Shown piece after piece: positions 33,984-43,441 of a stretch of 64,000 bases of DNA. Source of the stretch: Zobellella endophytica (GTDB taxonomy: Bacteria; Pseudomonadota; Gammaproteobacteria; Enterobacterales; Aeromonadaceae); NCBI RefSeq assembly GCF_003012775.1, contig NZ_PXYG01000007.1, forward strand, positions 153,861-217,860, given 5' to 3'. Below the pieces are notes generated by a model. That model saw nothing but the letters and a program-made list of their open reading frames with translations, was not told where the DNA came from and did not search any database. Every line of letters starts with the position of its first letter. Within the stretch, counting starts at the first letter, position 1. Both the position numbers and the translations under genes were made by a program.

Positions 33984-34147
33984 CGCCAAGTCATATTCAT
34001 CACCCGTTTAGCCTCGACAGCATCCAAGTGGCCGGTAAAACCACCCGCCCACCGCTCCCCCTTTCGGGTGAAATTCCCGCCGCGGCTTGCGCCGGCCGGC
34101 CCGGCTCGCCACACTACACCATTATTCCCGACCCCAGGCCGCCTTCC

Positions 34148-36058
34148 ATGACCCTGCACCATACCCTGCAACAGACCTTCGGTTTCTCCTCGCTGCGCCC
34201 GGGCCAGCAGCAGGTGATAGAGCAGTTGCTGGCCGGCCGGTCGGCGGCGGCCATCTTCCCCACCGGCTCGGGCAAGTCGCTGTGCTACCAGTTGCCGGCG
34301 CTGCTGCTGCCGCACCTGACCCTGGTGATCTCGCCCCTGCTGGCGCTGATGCAGGATCAGTTGGCCTTTCTGCGCCGGCTGAACATTCCCGCCGCCAGCA
34401 TCGACTCCAGCCAGGGCTGGGAAGAGAGCCGGCGGGTGATGCAGGAGGTGAGCGAGGGCCGCATCAAGATCCTGATGATCTCGGTGGAGCGGCTGAAGAA
34501 CGAGCGCTTCCGCCAGTTTATCGGCCGGGTGCCGCTGTCGCTGCTGGTGGTGGACGAGGCCCACTGCATCTCCGAATGGGGCCACAACTTCCGCCCCGAC
34601 TACCTCAAGCTGCCCCAGTACCGCCAGCAGCTCGCCATTCCCCAGGTGTTGCTGCTCACCGCCACCGCCACCCCCAAGGTCATCGAGGATATGCAGCGAA
34701 AGTTCGCGATCCCTAAGGAAAATGTGGTGATCACCGGTTTCTACCGGCCCAACCTGCAGCTGCAGGTGCTGCCGGTGGACGAGCAGGACAAGGCCGCCGC
34801 CCTGCAGCAGTTGCTGGCGGCAGAGCCCCGCTCGCCCACCATCGTCTACGTGACCCTGCAGCACAGCGCCGAGCAGCTGGCCGAGCGCCTGGCGGCGGCC
34901 GGCATCCCCGCCCGGGCCTACCACGCCGGCCTGGAGCAGGATCTGCGCAAGCAACTGCAGCAGGATTTCATGCAGGGGCGGGTTCCCTGCATCGTCGCCA
35001 CCATCGCCTTTGGCATGGGGGTGGACAAGGCCGATATCCGCCGGGTGATCCACTTCGATCTGCCCAAGTCCATCGAGAACTACAGCCAGGAGATCGGCCG
35101 GGCCGGGCGCGACGGCAACCCTTCCACCTGCACCCTGCTGGGCAACCGGGCCGGGCTCAACGTGCTGGAAAACTTCGTCTACGGCGACACCCCCGAGCCC
35201 GCCGCCATCCGCGCCATGCTCGGGGAGCTGCAGCAGGCCGGCCCCCAGTGGGAACTGATGCCGCTGCGGCTCTCCAACGCCACCAATATCCGCCTGCTGC
35301 CGCTCAAGACGCTGCTGGTGTACCTGGAGCTGGACGGCATTATCGAGCCGCAATACAGCTATTTTGCCGATTATCGCTTCAAGTTCCTCAAGCCGCGCGA
35401 GGAGATCCTCGCCGCTTTCCAGGGCGAGCGCCAGGCCTTTCTGCAGCAGCTGTTCGACGGTTCGCCCCAGGCCCGCAGCTGGTGCCAGGTGAATTTCGAG
35501 GCCATCCGGCAGCGCGCCGGCGGCGAGCGGCAGCGGGTGATCCGCGCCCTCGACTACCTGCACCAGCAGGGCTGGATCAGCCTGGAAAGCAAGCAGATGA
35601 TCGAGGTGTACCGGGTGCTGCAATCCGGCTTCGATCCGGAGGCGGAAGCCGCGCGGCTGCATGCACTCTTCCGGCAGAAGGAGCGCAGCGAGCTCACCCG
35701 GCTGGAGGAGATGATCGACTTCTTCGAGAGCGACGACTGCCTGAGCCGGCGCCTGGCCGGCTATTTCGCCGACCACCAGGCCCCGGCCCGCTGCGGCCAC
35801 TGCTCGGTGTGCGCCGGCCGGCCCGCCCGGCTGCCGGCCCCGGCGTTGCCGCCCCTGCCCGCCCCGGAGCAATTGGCCCAGTGGTGCCGGGCGCTGCGGC
35901 AGGAGGATGGCACCCCGCTCAGCGCCCACACCCTGGCCTGCTTCCTGTGCGGCATCAGCACGCCCCTGCTCAACCGGCTCAAGGCCAGGGGCAAGCCCGG
36001 CTTCGGCACCCTGGAGCGGCAGCGGTTCGGGGAAGTGGCGCAGTTGCTGGCCGGTTGA
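34148..36058 (+). CDS. recQ: RecQ-family ATP-dependent DNA helicase
   Basis: 636-aa SF2 helicase. Motif 0 FGFSSLRPGQQQVIEQLL, Walker A PTGSGKS, DEAH box VVDEAHCISEWGHNFRPDYLKL, TATATPKV, VTLQHSAEQLA, motif V-VI region IAFGMGVDKADIRRVIHFDLPKSIENYSQEIGRAGRDG in parts, then a helical region and a Cys cluster CGHCSVC near the end. It unwinds DNA in recombination/repair. It could be a second RecQ paralogue rather than the main recQ, as the C-terminus lacks a clear HRDC domain. No operon partner; convergent with the next gene. Confidence 0.87.
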   Translation: MTLHHTLQQTFGFSSLRPGQQQVIEQLLAGRSAAAIFPTGSGKSLCYQLPALLLPHLTLVISPLLALMQDQLAFLRRLNIPAASIDSSQGWEESRRVMQEVSEGRIKILMISVERLKNERFRQFIGRVPLSLLVVDEAHCISEWGHNFRPDYLKLPQYRQQLAIPQVLLLTATATPKVIEDMQRKFAIPKENVVITGFYRPNLQLQVLPVDEQDKAAALQQLLAAEPRSPTIVYVTLQHSAEQLAERLAAAGIPARAYHAGLEQDLRKQLQQDFMQGRVPCIVATIAFGMGVDKADIRRVIHFDLPKSIENYSQEIGRAGRDGNPSTCTLLGNRAGLNVLENFVYGDTPEPAAIRAMLGELQQAGPQWELMPLRLSNATNIRLLPLKTLLVYLELDGIIEPQYSYFADYRFKFLKPREEILAAFQGERQAFLQQLFDGSPQARSWCQVNFEAIRQRAGGERQRVIRALDYLHQQGWISLESKQMIEVYRVLQSGFDPEAEAARLHALFRQKERSELTRLEEMIDFFESDDCLSRRLAGYFADHQAPARCGHCSVCAGRPARLPAPALPPLPAPEQLAQWCRALRQEDGTPLSAHTLACFLCGISTPLLNRLKARGKPGFGTLERQRFGEVAQLLAG

Positions 36059-36062
36059 AAAG

Positions 36063-36089
36063 CCGGGCGGCGGTCTCCCCACCGCCCGG
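36063..36089. terminator. GC-rich hairpin between convergent genes
   Basis: CCGGGCGG (36063-36070) pairs with CCGCCCGG (36082-36089) in the 42 bp between recQ and the lyase gene. There is no T run on either strand, so at best it is a weak or Rho-assisted terminator. Confidence 0.45.
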
Positions 36090-36100
36090 AGCGAAGGGGG

Positions 36101-37327
36101 TCAGAATCGCGTTTCTATGGATTCCAGGATCCGGTAGTCGTCATCCACTAGCGCCAGCCGGCGCCACTTGTCGAAGGTCAGGCAGGGATGTGAGGTTCCA
36201 AACAGCACCATGTCCCCCACCTGCACCTCGGTATCGGCCGGCAAGGTCATGAAGGCGTGCTGATCCATCACCTTCTCCACCCGCCAACCGGCCAGCGCCT
36301 CTCCCAGCCGGCGGCCATCCCGATAGTGGGCCAGGGGAACGGGCAGGCCGGCGTCGAAGGCCACGTCGCGCTTGCCGAAGCCCAGCACCGCCTGGCCCGG
36401 CTCGGGCAGTGACTGCACATAGGCGGCCAGCTCCAGGGCCGACACCAGATCGCCGCCCAGCTCGCAGGCCGCCGGGCTGCGCGCCATCACCCCTTGCTGG
36501 GCCTCGGCATAGATGCCCAGATCGTGGGTCAGGTAGCAGCCCGGGCGCAGCAGCGGCAGGGCGCCTGCCGGCAGTTCGGCGGCACCCAGCCCCTTGGCCA
36601 CCAGATCGTACCAGGCCGAGCCGGCACCGGTGATCAGCAGGGGCCGGGGGCTGCGCTCGGCTTGGTAGCCGAGCAGCCCGACCGCCTCCGCCACCAGCGC
36701 CAGGATCCGCGGCTCCGCCTGCTCACCGCCGATCACCCCTTCGTAAAACTCGACCCCGGCCAGCTCCAGGCCCGGCAGCGCCAGGATCCGCTCGCTCAGC
36801 GCCTTGGCATCGTCCAGGGAGCGGCAGCCGCAGCGCCCGCCCGGCACCCCCAGCTCCACCAGCACCCGCAGCCGTTGCCTGCGCCCGGCGAAGAATTCGG
36901 ACAGCCGGACGGCATTGGCGGCACTGTCGACACAGCAGTAGAAGTCAACTCCGGTCTCCAGCAGCTCGGCCACCAGGGCCATGTTGGCTTTCCCCACCAG
37001 TTGGTTCGCCATCAGTACTCTTTCGGCTCCGGCCTCATGGGCGACCCAGGCCTGCTGGGGGGTGGCCACCGTCATGCCCCAGGCACCCGCCGCCAGCTGC
37101 CGCCGGAACAGGTCCGGGCTCATGGTGGTTTTGCCGTGCGGGGCGAAGGCCATGCCCTGGCTGGCCATAAAGCGCTGCATCCAGGCCAGGTTCTGCTCCA
37201 GAGCCGACAGCTTGATCATCGCCAGGGGCAGGCAGGCGTCTTCCGCCAGCACCTGGTAACCCCCGTCGCCCCGTGCGCAAGGCACGCCGCCCTTGTGCCG
37301 GCCGAGCCGCTCATCTTGATACTTCAT
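36101..37327 (-). CDS. D-serine/D-threonine-aldolase family PLP enzyme; candidate D-glucosaminate ammonia-lyase
   Basis: 408-aa fold-III PLP protein. N-terminal alanine-racemase-type barrel with the PLP-lysine block MAFAPHGKTTMSPDLFRRQL (about 60-80); C-terminal D-serine-dehydratase-like domain with the metal pair in GTSHPCLTFDKW. Family members eliminate ammonia or cleave D-amino acids. Divergent from the RpiR gene and facing the deacylase, RidA, KDG kinase and KDPG aldolase genes, it most plausibly converts D-glucosaminate to 2-keto-3-deoxygluconate. The ATG at 37327 has AGAGG upstream; a TTG two codons earlier is less likely. Confidence 0.82.
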   Translation of the reverse strand: MKYQDERLGRHKGGVPCARGDGGYQVLAEDACLPLAMIKLSALEQNLAWMQRFMASQGMAFAPHGKTTMSPDLFRRQLAAGAWGMTVATPQQAWVAHEAGAERVLMANQLVGKANMALVAELLETGVDFYCCVDSAANAVRLSEFFAGRRQRLRVLVELGVPGGRCGCRSLDDAKALSERILALPGLELAGVEFYEGVIGGEQAEPRILALVAEAVGLLGYQAERSPRPLLITGAGSAWYDLVAKGLGAAELPAGALPLLRPGCYLTHDLGIYAEAQQGVMARSPAACELGGDLVSALELAAYVQSLPEPGQAVLGFGKRDVAFDAGLPVPLAHYRDGRRLGEALAGWRVEKVMDQHAFMTLPADTEVQVGDMVLFGTSHPCLTFDKWRRLALVDDDYRILESIETRF

Positions 37328-37392
37328 AACCAAAAACCTCTGACTGATAATTAAACTAAAAAAAGTAACACAAATTAAATTATTGTTTTTAA

Positions 37393-37437
37393 ATGATATT
37401 TAAAATTGATATATGAATATTTGGTACAAAATATCAT
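37393..37437. promoter_or_regulatory. Candidate RpiR operator in the divergent region
   Basis: A very AT-rich 185-bp gap. ATGATATTT (37393-37401) and AAATATCAT (37429-37437) are exact inverted copies, and inside lies ATATTT-gGTACa-AAATAT (37417-37434). Nested dyads between a lyase gene and its divergent regulator are good candidates for regulator binding. Confidence 0.5.
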
Positions 37438-37512
37438 AATCAACCCATGCAATTGTGCGCATTTTCACTGTTTTGGAAAGCAAAAAAACCAATAATTTTG
37501 ACGAGGTTCAAG

Positions 37513-38376
37513 ATGACATACGAGATAGACATAGTGTCCCGCATCACCGAAAAATTTCCGGAACTGAGCGAGTCCGAGAAGCGGGTGGCCCAGCTGCTGC
37601 TGGACGATATCGCCGCCGCTTCCCGGGCCAGCATCGGCGAACTGGCCCGGGAAGCCGGGGTCAGCCAGGCTACCATCACCCGCTTCGCCAAGGCGGTGGA
37701 CTGCCGGGACGTACGGGATCTCAAGGTGCGCCTGGCCCAGTCCCTGGCGGTGGGCCAGCGCTTTATCCACGAGGCGCCGGATCTGGACGGCATCAACGGC
37801 ATCTATGAAGGCATCAAGAATGTGCTGGAGCTCAACCGCAAGGTGGTGGATGAAACGGCCATCAAGCAGGCGGTGAGCTGGCTGAGCCAGGCCCGCCAGA
37901 CCCTGGTGGTGGGCATGGGCGGCGGCTCCACCATCATGGCCCAGGAGCTGCAGTATCGCCTGTTCCGGCTGGGCTTCGTGGTGAGTAGCTACAACGACGG
38001 CCTGCTCTGCCGCATGGTGGCCTCCTCGGTATCGGCCCAGGACGTGTTCGTCGCCTTGTCGCTGACCGGTTTTACCCCCGAGGTGGTGGAGTCGGCGGAC
38101 ATCGCCAGGCATTACGGGGCCAAGGTCATCGCCATCACCCCCAAGGGGTCGCCCCTGGCCAAGGTAGCCGACCTGACCCTGGGGCTGGTCACCCAGGAAA
38201 CGGACTTCATCTACAAGCCCACCGCCTCGCGCTACGCCATGATGGCGCTGCTCGATGTGCTGGCCACCGAACTGGCCCTGGGCCACAAGCGCCAGGTGCG
38301 GGATCAGCTGCGGCGACTCAAGCTGACCCTGGACGCCCACCGGGGCGGCACCGACAGACAACCCCTCGGCGACTGA
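37513..38376 (+). CDS. RpiR/MurR-family regulator
   Basis: 287 aa. N-terminal HTH_6 domain (ITEKFPELSESEKRVAQLLLDD, IGELAREAGVSQATITRFAKAVDCRDVRDLKVRLAQ in parts) and C-terminal SIS sugar-phosphate-sensing domain (about 125-260: LVVGMGGGSTIMAQELQYRLFRLG, ALSLTGFTPEVVESADIARHYGAKVIAITPKGSPLAKVAD in parts). The ATG at 37513 follows a GAGG site. The SIS domain suggests KDPG or a related sugar acid phosphate as the signal. First gene of the rightward operon. Confidence 0.9.
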   Translation: MTYEIDIVSRITEKFPELSESEKRVAQLLLDDIAAASRASIGELAREAGVSQATITRFAKAVDCRDVRDLKVRLAQSLAVGQRFIHEAPDLDGINGIYEGIKNVLELNRKVVDETAIKQAVSWLSQARQTLVVGMGGGSTIMAQELQYRLFRLGFVVSSYNDGLLCRMVASSVSAQDVFVALSLTGFTPEVVESADIARHYGAKVIAITPKGSPLAKVADLTLGLVTQETDFIYKPTASRYAMMALLDVLATELALGHKRQVRDQLRRLKLTLDAHRGGTDRQPLGD

Positions 38377-38402
38377 GCCGGGACATAAGGAAAAGGACGG
38401 TT

Positions 38403-39857
38403 ATGCACTACGACATCATCTTCACCCAGGCCACACTGGTAGATGGCACCGGCGCCCCGCCCCGGATTGCCGATGTGGCCGTCCAGGGCGAGCGCATCGC
38501 CGCCGTCGGCGAACAGCTGCCGGGCGAGGCCGAGCAGCGGATAGACGGCCGGGGGCTGGTACTGGCGCCGGGCTTTATCGACGTGCACACCCACGACGAC
38601 ACCAATGTCATCCGCACCCCCGGGATGCTGCCCAAGCTGAGCCAGGGGGTGACCACGGTGATCGTCGGCAACTGCGGCATCAGCGCCGCCCCCGTGACCC
38701 TGATGGGCAACCCGCCCGATCCCATGAACCTGCTGGGCCAGCGGGAAGATTTCCGCTATCCCACCCTGGGCCACTACATCGCGGCCGTCAACCGGGCCCG
38801 GCCGGCGGTCAACGTGGCCGCCCTGGTCGGCCACACCGCCCTGCGCCAGAACCAGATGGACGACCTGTTCCGCCCGGCCCGCCCGGCGGAGATCGCCGCC
38901 ATGCGCGCCCAGTTGCGGCAGGCCCTGGAGCAGGGTGCCCTGGGGTTGAGTTCCGGCCTCGCCTACGCCAGCGCCAACGCGGCGCCCAGCGAGGAAGTAA
39001 TGGCCCTGGTGGAGGAGCTGTCCGCCCACGGCGCCCTCTACACCACCCATTTGCGCACCGAGTTCGAAGGCATACTGGAGGCGATGGAAGAAGCCTTCGC
39101 CACCGGCCGCCATGGCCGGGTGCCCGTGGTCATCTCCCACCTCAAGTGCGCCGGTGCCGGCAACTGGGGCCGGACGGTGCAGACCCTGGCGGCTCTGGAG
39201 CAGGCGGCCCGGCATCAGGAGGTGGGCTGCGACTGTTACCCCTACGCCGCCAGTTCCTCGACCCTGGATCTGAAACAGGTCACCGCCGATTTCGAGATTT
39301 TCATCACCTGGTCTGAGCCCCATCCGGAGCTGTCTGGCCGCACCCTGGCCGAGATCGCGGCCGGGTGGGAGCTGCCCCTGCTGCAGGCGGCGGAGCGGCT
39401 GATGCCCGCCGGCGCCGTTTACCACTGCATGGCGGAAGACGACGTGCGCCGGGTGCTCGCCCACCCCCTGACCATGGTCGGCTCCGACGGCCTGCCCAAT
39501 GATCCGCACCCGCATCCCCGCCTGTGGGGCGCCTTTCCCCGGGTGCTGGGTCACTACTGTCGGGAGCAGCGGCTGTTTTCCCTGAGCGAGGCGGTGCACA
39601 AGATGACCGGCCTGTCCGCCCGCCGTTTCGGGCTGGTGGACCGCGGCCTGGTCCGGCCCGGTTATTTCGCCGATCTGGTGCTGTTCGATGCCGAACGGAT
39701 CCGGGACGGCGCCACCTTTGAACGCCCCTGCACCCCGGCCCCCGGCATCGAGCTGGTACTGGTCAACGGCCTCCCCTGCTACCGGCAGGGCCAGGCCACC
39801 GGCGAGCGGCGGGGACGTTTTCTTTATCCCAAACACCATCGAGGAGAACAACAATGA
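38403..39857 (+). CDS. D-aminoacylase family deacetylase; candidate N-acetyl-D-glucosaminate deacetylase
   Basis: 484-aa amidohydrolase of the N-acyl-D-amino-acid deacylase type. Metal motif PGFIDVHTHDD (about 60-70), NCGISAAPV with the bridging Cys (about 96), VISHLKCAG (about 240), MVGSDGLPNDPHPHPRLWG (about 360). N-acetyl-glucosaminate is an N-acyl-D-alpha-amino acid by configuration, so the family chemistry fits removal of its acetyl group. Stop overlaps the ridA start (ATGA). Confidence 0.88.
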   Translation: MHYDIIFTQATLVDGTGAPPRIADVAVQGERIAAVGEQLPGEAEQRIDGRGLVLAPGFIDVHTHDDTNVIRTPGMLPKLSQGVTTVIVGNCGISAAPVTLMGNPPDPMNLLGQREDFRYPTLGHYIAAVNRARPAVNVAALVGHTALRQNQMDDLFRPARPAEIAAMRAQLRQALEQGALGLSSGLAYASANAAPSEEVMALVEELSAHGALYTTHLRTEFEGILEAMEEAFATGRHGRVPVVISHLKCAGAGNWGRTVQTLAALEQAARHQEVGCDCYPYAASSSTLDLKQVTADFEIFITWSEPHPELSGRTLAEIAAGWELPLLQAAERLMPAGAVYHCMAEDDVRRVLAHPLTMVGSDGLPNDPHPHPRLWGAFPRVLGHYCREQRLFSLSEAVHKMTGLSARRFGLVDRGLVRPGYFADLVLFDAERIRDGATFERPCTPAPGIELVLVNGLPCYRQGQATGERRGRFLYPKHHRGEQQ

Positions 39858-40243
39858 GTATCAAGCGTTACGGCATCGAAGGCGGCACCGGCACCGGCGG
39901 GCAGCACCTGCCCTTCGCCCGGGCGGTGGAAGCCGGCGGCTGGCTGTATGTATCGGGCCAGACCCCGATGAAGGACGGCGAGGTGGTCGAGGGCGGTATC
40001 GTGGAGCAGTCGCGGCTGGCCATCGAAAACTGCCTGGAGATCATGCGCGATGCTGGCTTCGGCCTGGAGCACATCGTCCACGTCAAGGTGATCCTCACCG
40101 ATGCCCGCTACTTCACCTCTTTCAACAAGGTGTTCCGCGAGTACTTCGGCGAGCATCCCCCCGCCCGCATCTGCGCCGTGGCCGACCTGGTGGTGGACTG
40201 CAAGGTGGAAGTGGATCTGACCTGTTACAAGACGCCCCAATAA
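39854..40243 (+). CDS. RidA family imine/enamine deaminase
   Basis: 129 aa, cytosolic YjgF/YER057c/UK114 fold. Conserved GGWLYVSGQTPM, NCLEIMRDAGFGLEHIVHVKVILTD, and RICAVADLVVDCKVEVDL, with the active Arg near residue 106. It would hydrolyse the 2-imino acid released by the PLP lyase of the same cluster, speeding formation of the keto acid. Confidence 0.93.
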   Translation: MSIKRYGIEGGTGTGGQHLPFARAVEAGGWLYVSGQTPMKDGEVVEGGIVEQSRLAIENCLEIMRDAGFGLEHIVHVKVILTDARYFTSFNKVFREYFGEHPPARICAVADLVVDCKVEVDLTCYKTPQ

Positions 40244-40343
40244 GGCGGATGGCGGCCGGGTGCCGCCGGATAAAAAAGCGGCACCGACGAGCGGTGCCCA
40301 AATCAATCAAATGTTTTAGCGACGCAATTATAAAAGGTGTGTT

Positions 40344-41838
40344 ATGGACAGTACACTGTTTCTGAGCGGCTTCATTGCCTACGTTATCTTCATGATCTGG
40401 CTGGGTTGGCGGGTTTCCCGCCGGCACCGCACCGGCACCGACTTCCTGCTCGGCGGCCGCTCCCTTCCCCTCTTCCTCACCCTGGGCACCACGGTCGCCA
40501 CCATGGTGGGCACCGGCTCCAGCATGGGTGCCGTGGGCTTCGGTTATGCCAACGGCTGGGCCGGCATGCTCTACGGCATCGGCGGCGCCGTCGGCATACT
40601 GCTCACCGCCTGGTGGTTCGCCCCGGTGCGCAAGCTGCGCTTCATGACCATGAGTGAGGAGCTGTCCTACCTACGTGGGCGCCAACCGGCTGGTCAAGAA
40701 CCTGGTGGGGGTGCTGATCTTCGTGGCCTGCATCGGCTGGCTCGGCGCCCATATCCTGGGCGGCAGCCTGTACCTGTCCTGGGCCACGGGCATCGACATG
40801 ACAGTAGCCAAGCTGTTTATCGCTCTGGCCTTCACCATCTATGTGGTGATCGGCGGCTACACCGCCGTGGTCTGGACCGACACCATTCAGGCGGTGGTGC
40901 TGTTCTTCGGCTTTATCCTGATGGCCCTGGGCGCCGTGCACTATATCGGCGGCTGGAACAACCTCTACCAGGGCCTGGATCCCGCCGTGCTGACGCCCTT
41001 CGCGGTGGACAAGCTGGGTGCACTGCCCGCCCTGTCGCTGGCCGTGGTGGTCGGGGTGGGCGTGCTGGCCACCCCCTCCTTCCGCCAGCGTATCTATTCC
41101 GGCAAGGATGTCGCCACGGTACGCCGTTCCTTCGTGATCTCCGGGGTACTCTACCTGTTCTTCGCCGCCCTGCCCGCCATCATCGGCATGGCCGCCCACG
41201 TCATCGATCCGGGGCTGGACAACAACAACTTCGCCTTCCCCTTCGTGGCCGCCACCGTGCTGCCCGCCGGCCTGGCCCTGGTGGTGCTGATCGCCGGCCT
41301 GTCGGCCACCATGTCCTCCGCCAGCTCGGACGCCATCGCCGGGGTGTCGATCATGCTGCGCGATCTCTACATACTGGTGACCGGCCGCATGCCGACAGAG
41401 GAAAAAACCATCGCCTATTCCCGCATCGCCCTGATCACGGTGATCGGCCTGGCGCTGGCCTTTGCCCTGACCTCCAACGACATCATCACCTACATCACCC
41501 GGATGATCTCCACCGTGATGTCGGGCATGTTCGTCTGCGCCCTGCTCGGCCGCTACTGGCAGCGCTACAACTGGCAGGGAGCCATCGCCACCCTGGTCGG
41601 CGCCTCCGTCGCCTCCTTCGCGGTGATCCTCAATGCCGACTGGAACGCCTACTGGGGCAACCCCTGCATCCCCTCGGTGCTGGTGGCGGCCCTGTCCGGA
41701 ACGGTGATCAGCCTGCTCACCCCGGCCAACAAGGTCAGCCCCGAGGAAGCCCTGCGGTTGCTGACCGAGGAGCGGGAACAGATGGAAACCGCCGGTCTGC
41801 GGCCGGCTCCCAAGAGCGGCGCCACCAAGACAGCCTGA
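40344..41838 (+). pseudogene. Sodium:solute symporter, frameshifted
   Basis: The first 108 codons (MDSTLFLSGFIAYVIFMIWLGW... FMTMSEELSY) are in one frame; the rest (VGANRLVKNLVGVLIFVACIGWLGA... KSGATKTA) is in another. The break is at CTACCTAC (40667-40674). Removing one CTAC restores a single 496-aa frame of normal SSS-family length with about 13 helices. Either a 4-bp slippage duplication has inactivated the importer or this is an assembly error. A GTG at 40654 could start a truncated protein lacking the first helices. Position in the operon makes it the uptake system for the sugar acid. Confidence 0.85.
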
Positions 41839-41872
41839 TTGAAAAGGCGGCTGCGGCCGCCTGGAGACCCCT

Positions 41873-42787
41873 ATGAACATCATCGGTTTTGGTGAGTGCA
41901 TGCTGGAGATCGCCGGTGCCCCGCTGGCGCTGCGCTTCGGCGGCGACACCCTCAATACCTGCCTGTACCTGTCCCGGCTCGGCCCCCGCCACGGCCACCG
42001 GGTGGCCTATGCCACCGCCCTGGGCGACGACGAGCTCAGCGCCGAGCTGCTCCGGTCCTGGCAGGAGGAAGGTATCGACTGTCGCCTGGTCAGCCGCCTG
42101 CCGGGCGGCACCCCCGGGCTCTACCTGGTCACCACCAGCCCCGGCGGGGAACGTTATTTCCACTACTGGCGCGCCAACAGCCCGGTGCGCGGCTACTTCG
42201 CCGAGCCGGGCACCCCACTGGAGCAAAGCCTGGTCCGGGATCACTGGGATGTCTTCTACCTGAGCGGCATCAGCCTGGCCATACTGCCGCCCGCCGGCCG
42301 CGAGCGTCTGCTGGCCTGTGCCCGGCAGGCTCGGGAGCGCGGCATGGCGGTGATCTTCGACAACAACTACCGCCCCCGGCTGTGCCCGGCCGGCGAGGCC
42401 CGTCACTGGCACGACCGGTTGGCGCCTCTGGTCACCCTGGCCCTGCTGACCGAAGAAGACGAACAGTCCCTCTACCCCGATGAAGCCACCGACGCTCTGA
42501 TCGCACGCTGGCAGGGGGCCGGCTGCCGGGAGTTGGTGCTCAAACGGGGCGCCGCTCCCTGCCTGATCGCCCTCGGCCGGGAGCGTTTTTCACAAGCCCC
42601 GGTGCCGGTCGCCTCGGTGGTGGACACCTGTGCCGCCGGCGATTCCTTCGCCGCCGGCTACCTGTCGGCCCGCCTCGCGGGTGAAGCGCCGGCCGTCGCC
42701 GCCCGGCTGGGCCATGAACTGGCCGGCATCGTTATCCAGCATCCCGGCGCCATCATTCCCCTGGATGCCATGTTTTCCCTGCTATAA
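41873..42787 (+). CDS. kdgK: 2-keto-3-deoxygluconate kinase (PfkB family)
   Basis: 304 aa. PfkB kinase: N-terminal GFGECMLEI...FGGDTLNTCLYLSRLG, NNYRPRL (KDG kinase hallmark D-x-N-x-R-x-x-L/P), and the C-terminal catalytic block DTCAAGDSFAAGYL, with the general-base Asp. The family usually has DTTGAGD; TCA is a tolerated variant. Phosphorylates KDG to KDPG for the aldolase encoded 9 bp downstream. Confidence 0.9.
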   Translation: MNIIGFGECMLEIAGAPLALRFGGDTLNTCLYLSRLGPRHGHRVAYATALGDDELSAELLRSWQEEGIDCRLVSRLPGGTPGLYLVTTSPGGERYFHYWRANSPVRGYFAEPGTPLEQSLVRDHWDVFYLSGISLAILPPAGRERLLACARQARERGMAVIFDNNYRPRLCPAGEARHWHDRLAPLVTLALLTEEDEQSLYPDEATDALIARWQGAGCRELVLKRGAAPCLIALGRERFSQAPVPVASVVDTCAAGDSFAAGYLSARLAGEAPAVAARLGHELAGIVIQHPGAIIPLDAMFSLL

Positions 42788-42796
42788 GGAAGTCCC

Positions 42797-43441
42797 ATGT
42801 CACAGCACAACTCACTGGCCGCCACCCTGGCCCGTTTCAAGATCATCCCGGTGATCCAGATCAACAATATCGAACAGGCGCCGGCCCTGGCTCACGCCCT
42901 GGCGGACAACGGCCTGGCCGTGGCGGAAGTGACCTTCCGCAGTAACGGCGCCGCCGAGGCCATCCACCGGATGAAACAGGCCAGGCCCGAGCTGCTGATC
43001 GGCGCCGGCACCATCCTCAACGGTGACCAGGCCGAAGCCGCCCTGGCGGCCGGTGCCGAATTCATGGTGGCGCCGGGCCTCAACCCCAGGACGGTACGGA
43101 CCTGCCAGGCGCTGGGGGTGCCCTTTATTCCCGGTATCAACAGCCCCAGCCAGATCGAGCAGGCCCTGGAACTGGATCTGACCCTGCTCAAGTTCTTTCC
43201 CGCCGAGGCCTCGGGCGGTGTCGGCATGGTCAAGGCCCTGCTCGCCCCCTACCAGCAGATCAGTCTGATGCCCACCGGCGGCCTGACCCCGGACAACGCC
43301 GGCAATTACCTGGCGCTGCCGCGGGTGCCCTGCTGCGGCGGCACCTGGCTGACCCCGACCCAACTGGTCGACGACGGCGACATGGCCGCCATCGGCCTGC
43401 GCATCCGTCAGGCGGTGGAACGATTTTCGATCCGGTCTTGA
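42797..43441 (+). CDS. eda: KDPG aldolase
   Basis: 214 aa class I aldolase. Blocks IIPVIQINNIEQAPALAHALADNGLAVAEVTFRS, LIGAGTILN, FMVAPGLNP, FIPGINSPSQIEQAL, LLKFFPAE with the Schiff-base Lys (about 133), and MPTGGL. Splits KDPG into pyruvate and glyceraldehyde 3-phosphate, the end of the sugar-acid route. Last gene of the RpiR operon; no clear terminator follows. Confidence 0.94.
   Translation: MSQHNSLAATLARFKIIPVIQINNIEQAPALAHALADNGLAVAEVTFRSNGAAEAIHRMKQARPELLIGAGTILNGDQAEAALAAGAEFMVAPGLNPRTVRTCQALGVPFIPGINSPSQIEQALELDLTLLKFFPAEASGGVGMVKALLAPYQQISLMPTGGLTPDNAGNYLALPRVPCCGGTWLTPTQLVDDGDMAAIGLRIRQAVERFSIRS

Noticed and set aside
33917..36082. 721-codon open frame on the minus strand
   Set aside because: Antisense to recQ, whose helicase motifs are clear; the translation is a repetitive shadow.
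40344..41876. 510-codon continuous plus-strand frame, as one intact protein
   Set aside because: After codon 109 the translation becomes Arg/His/Gly-rich nonsense, while symporter helices continue in another frame; the gene is frameshifted rather than a novel protein.
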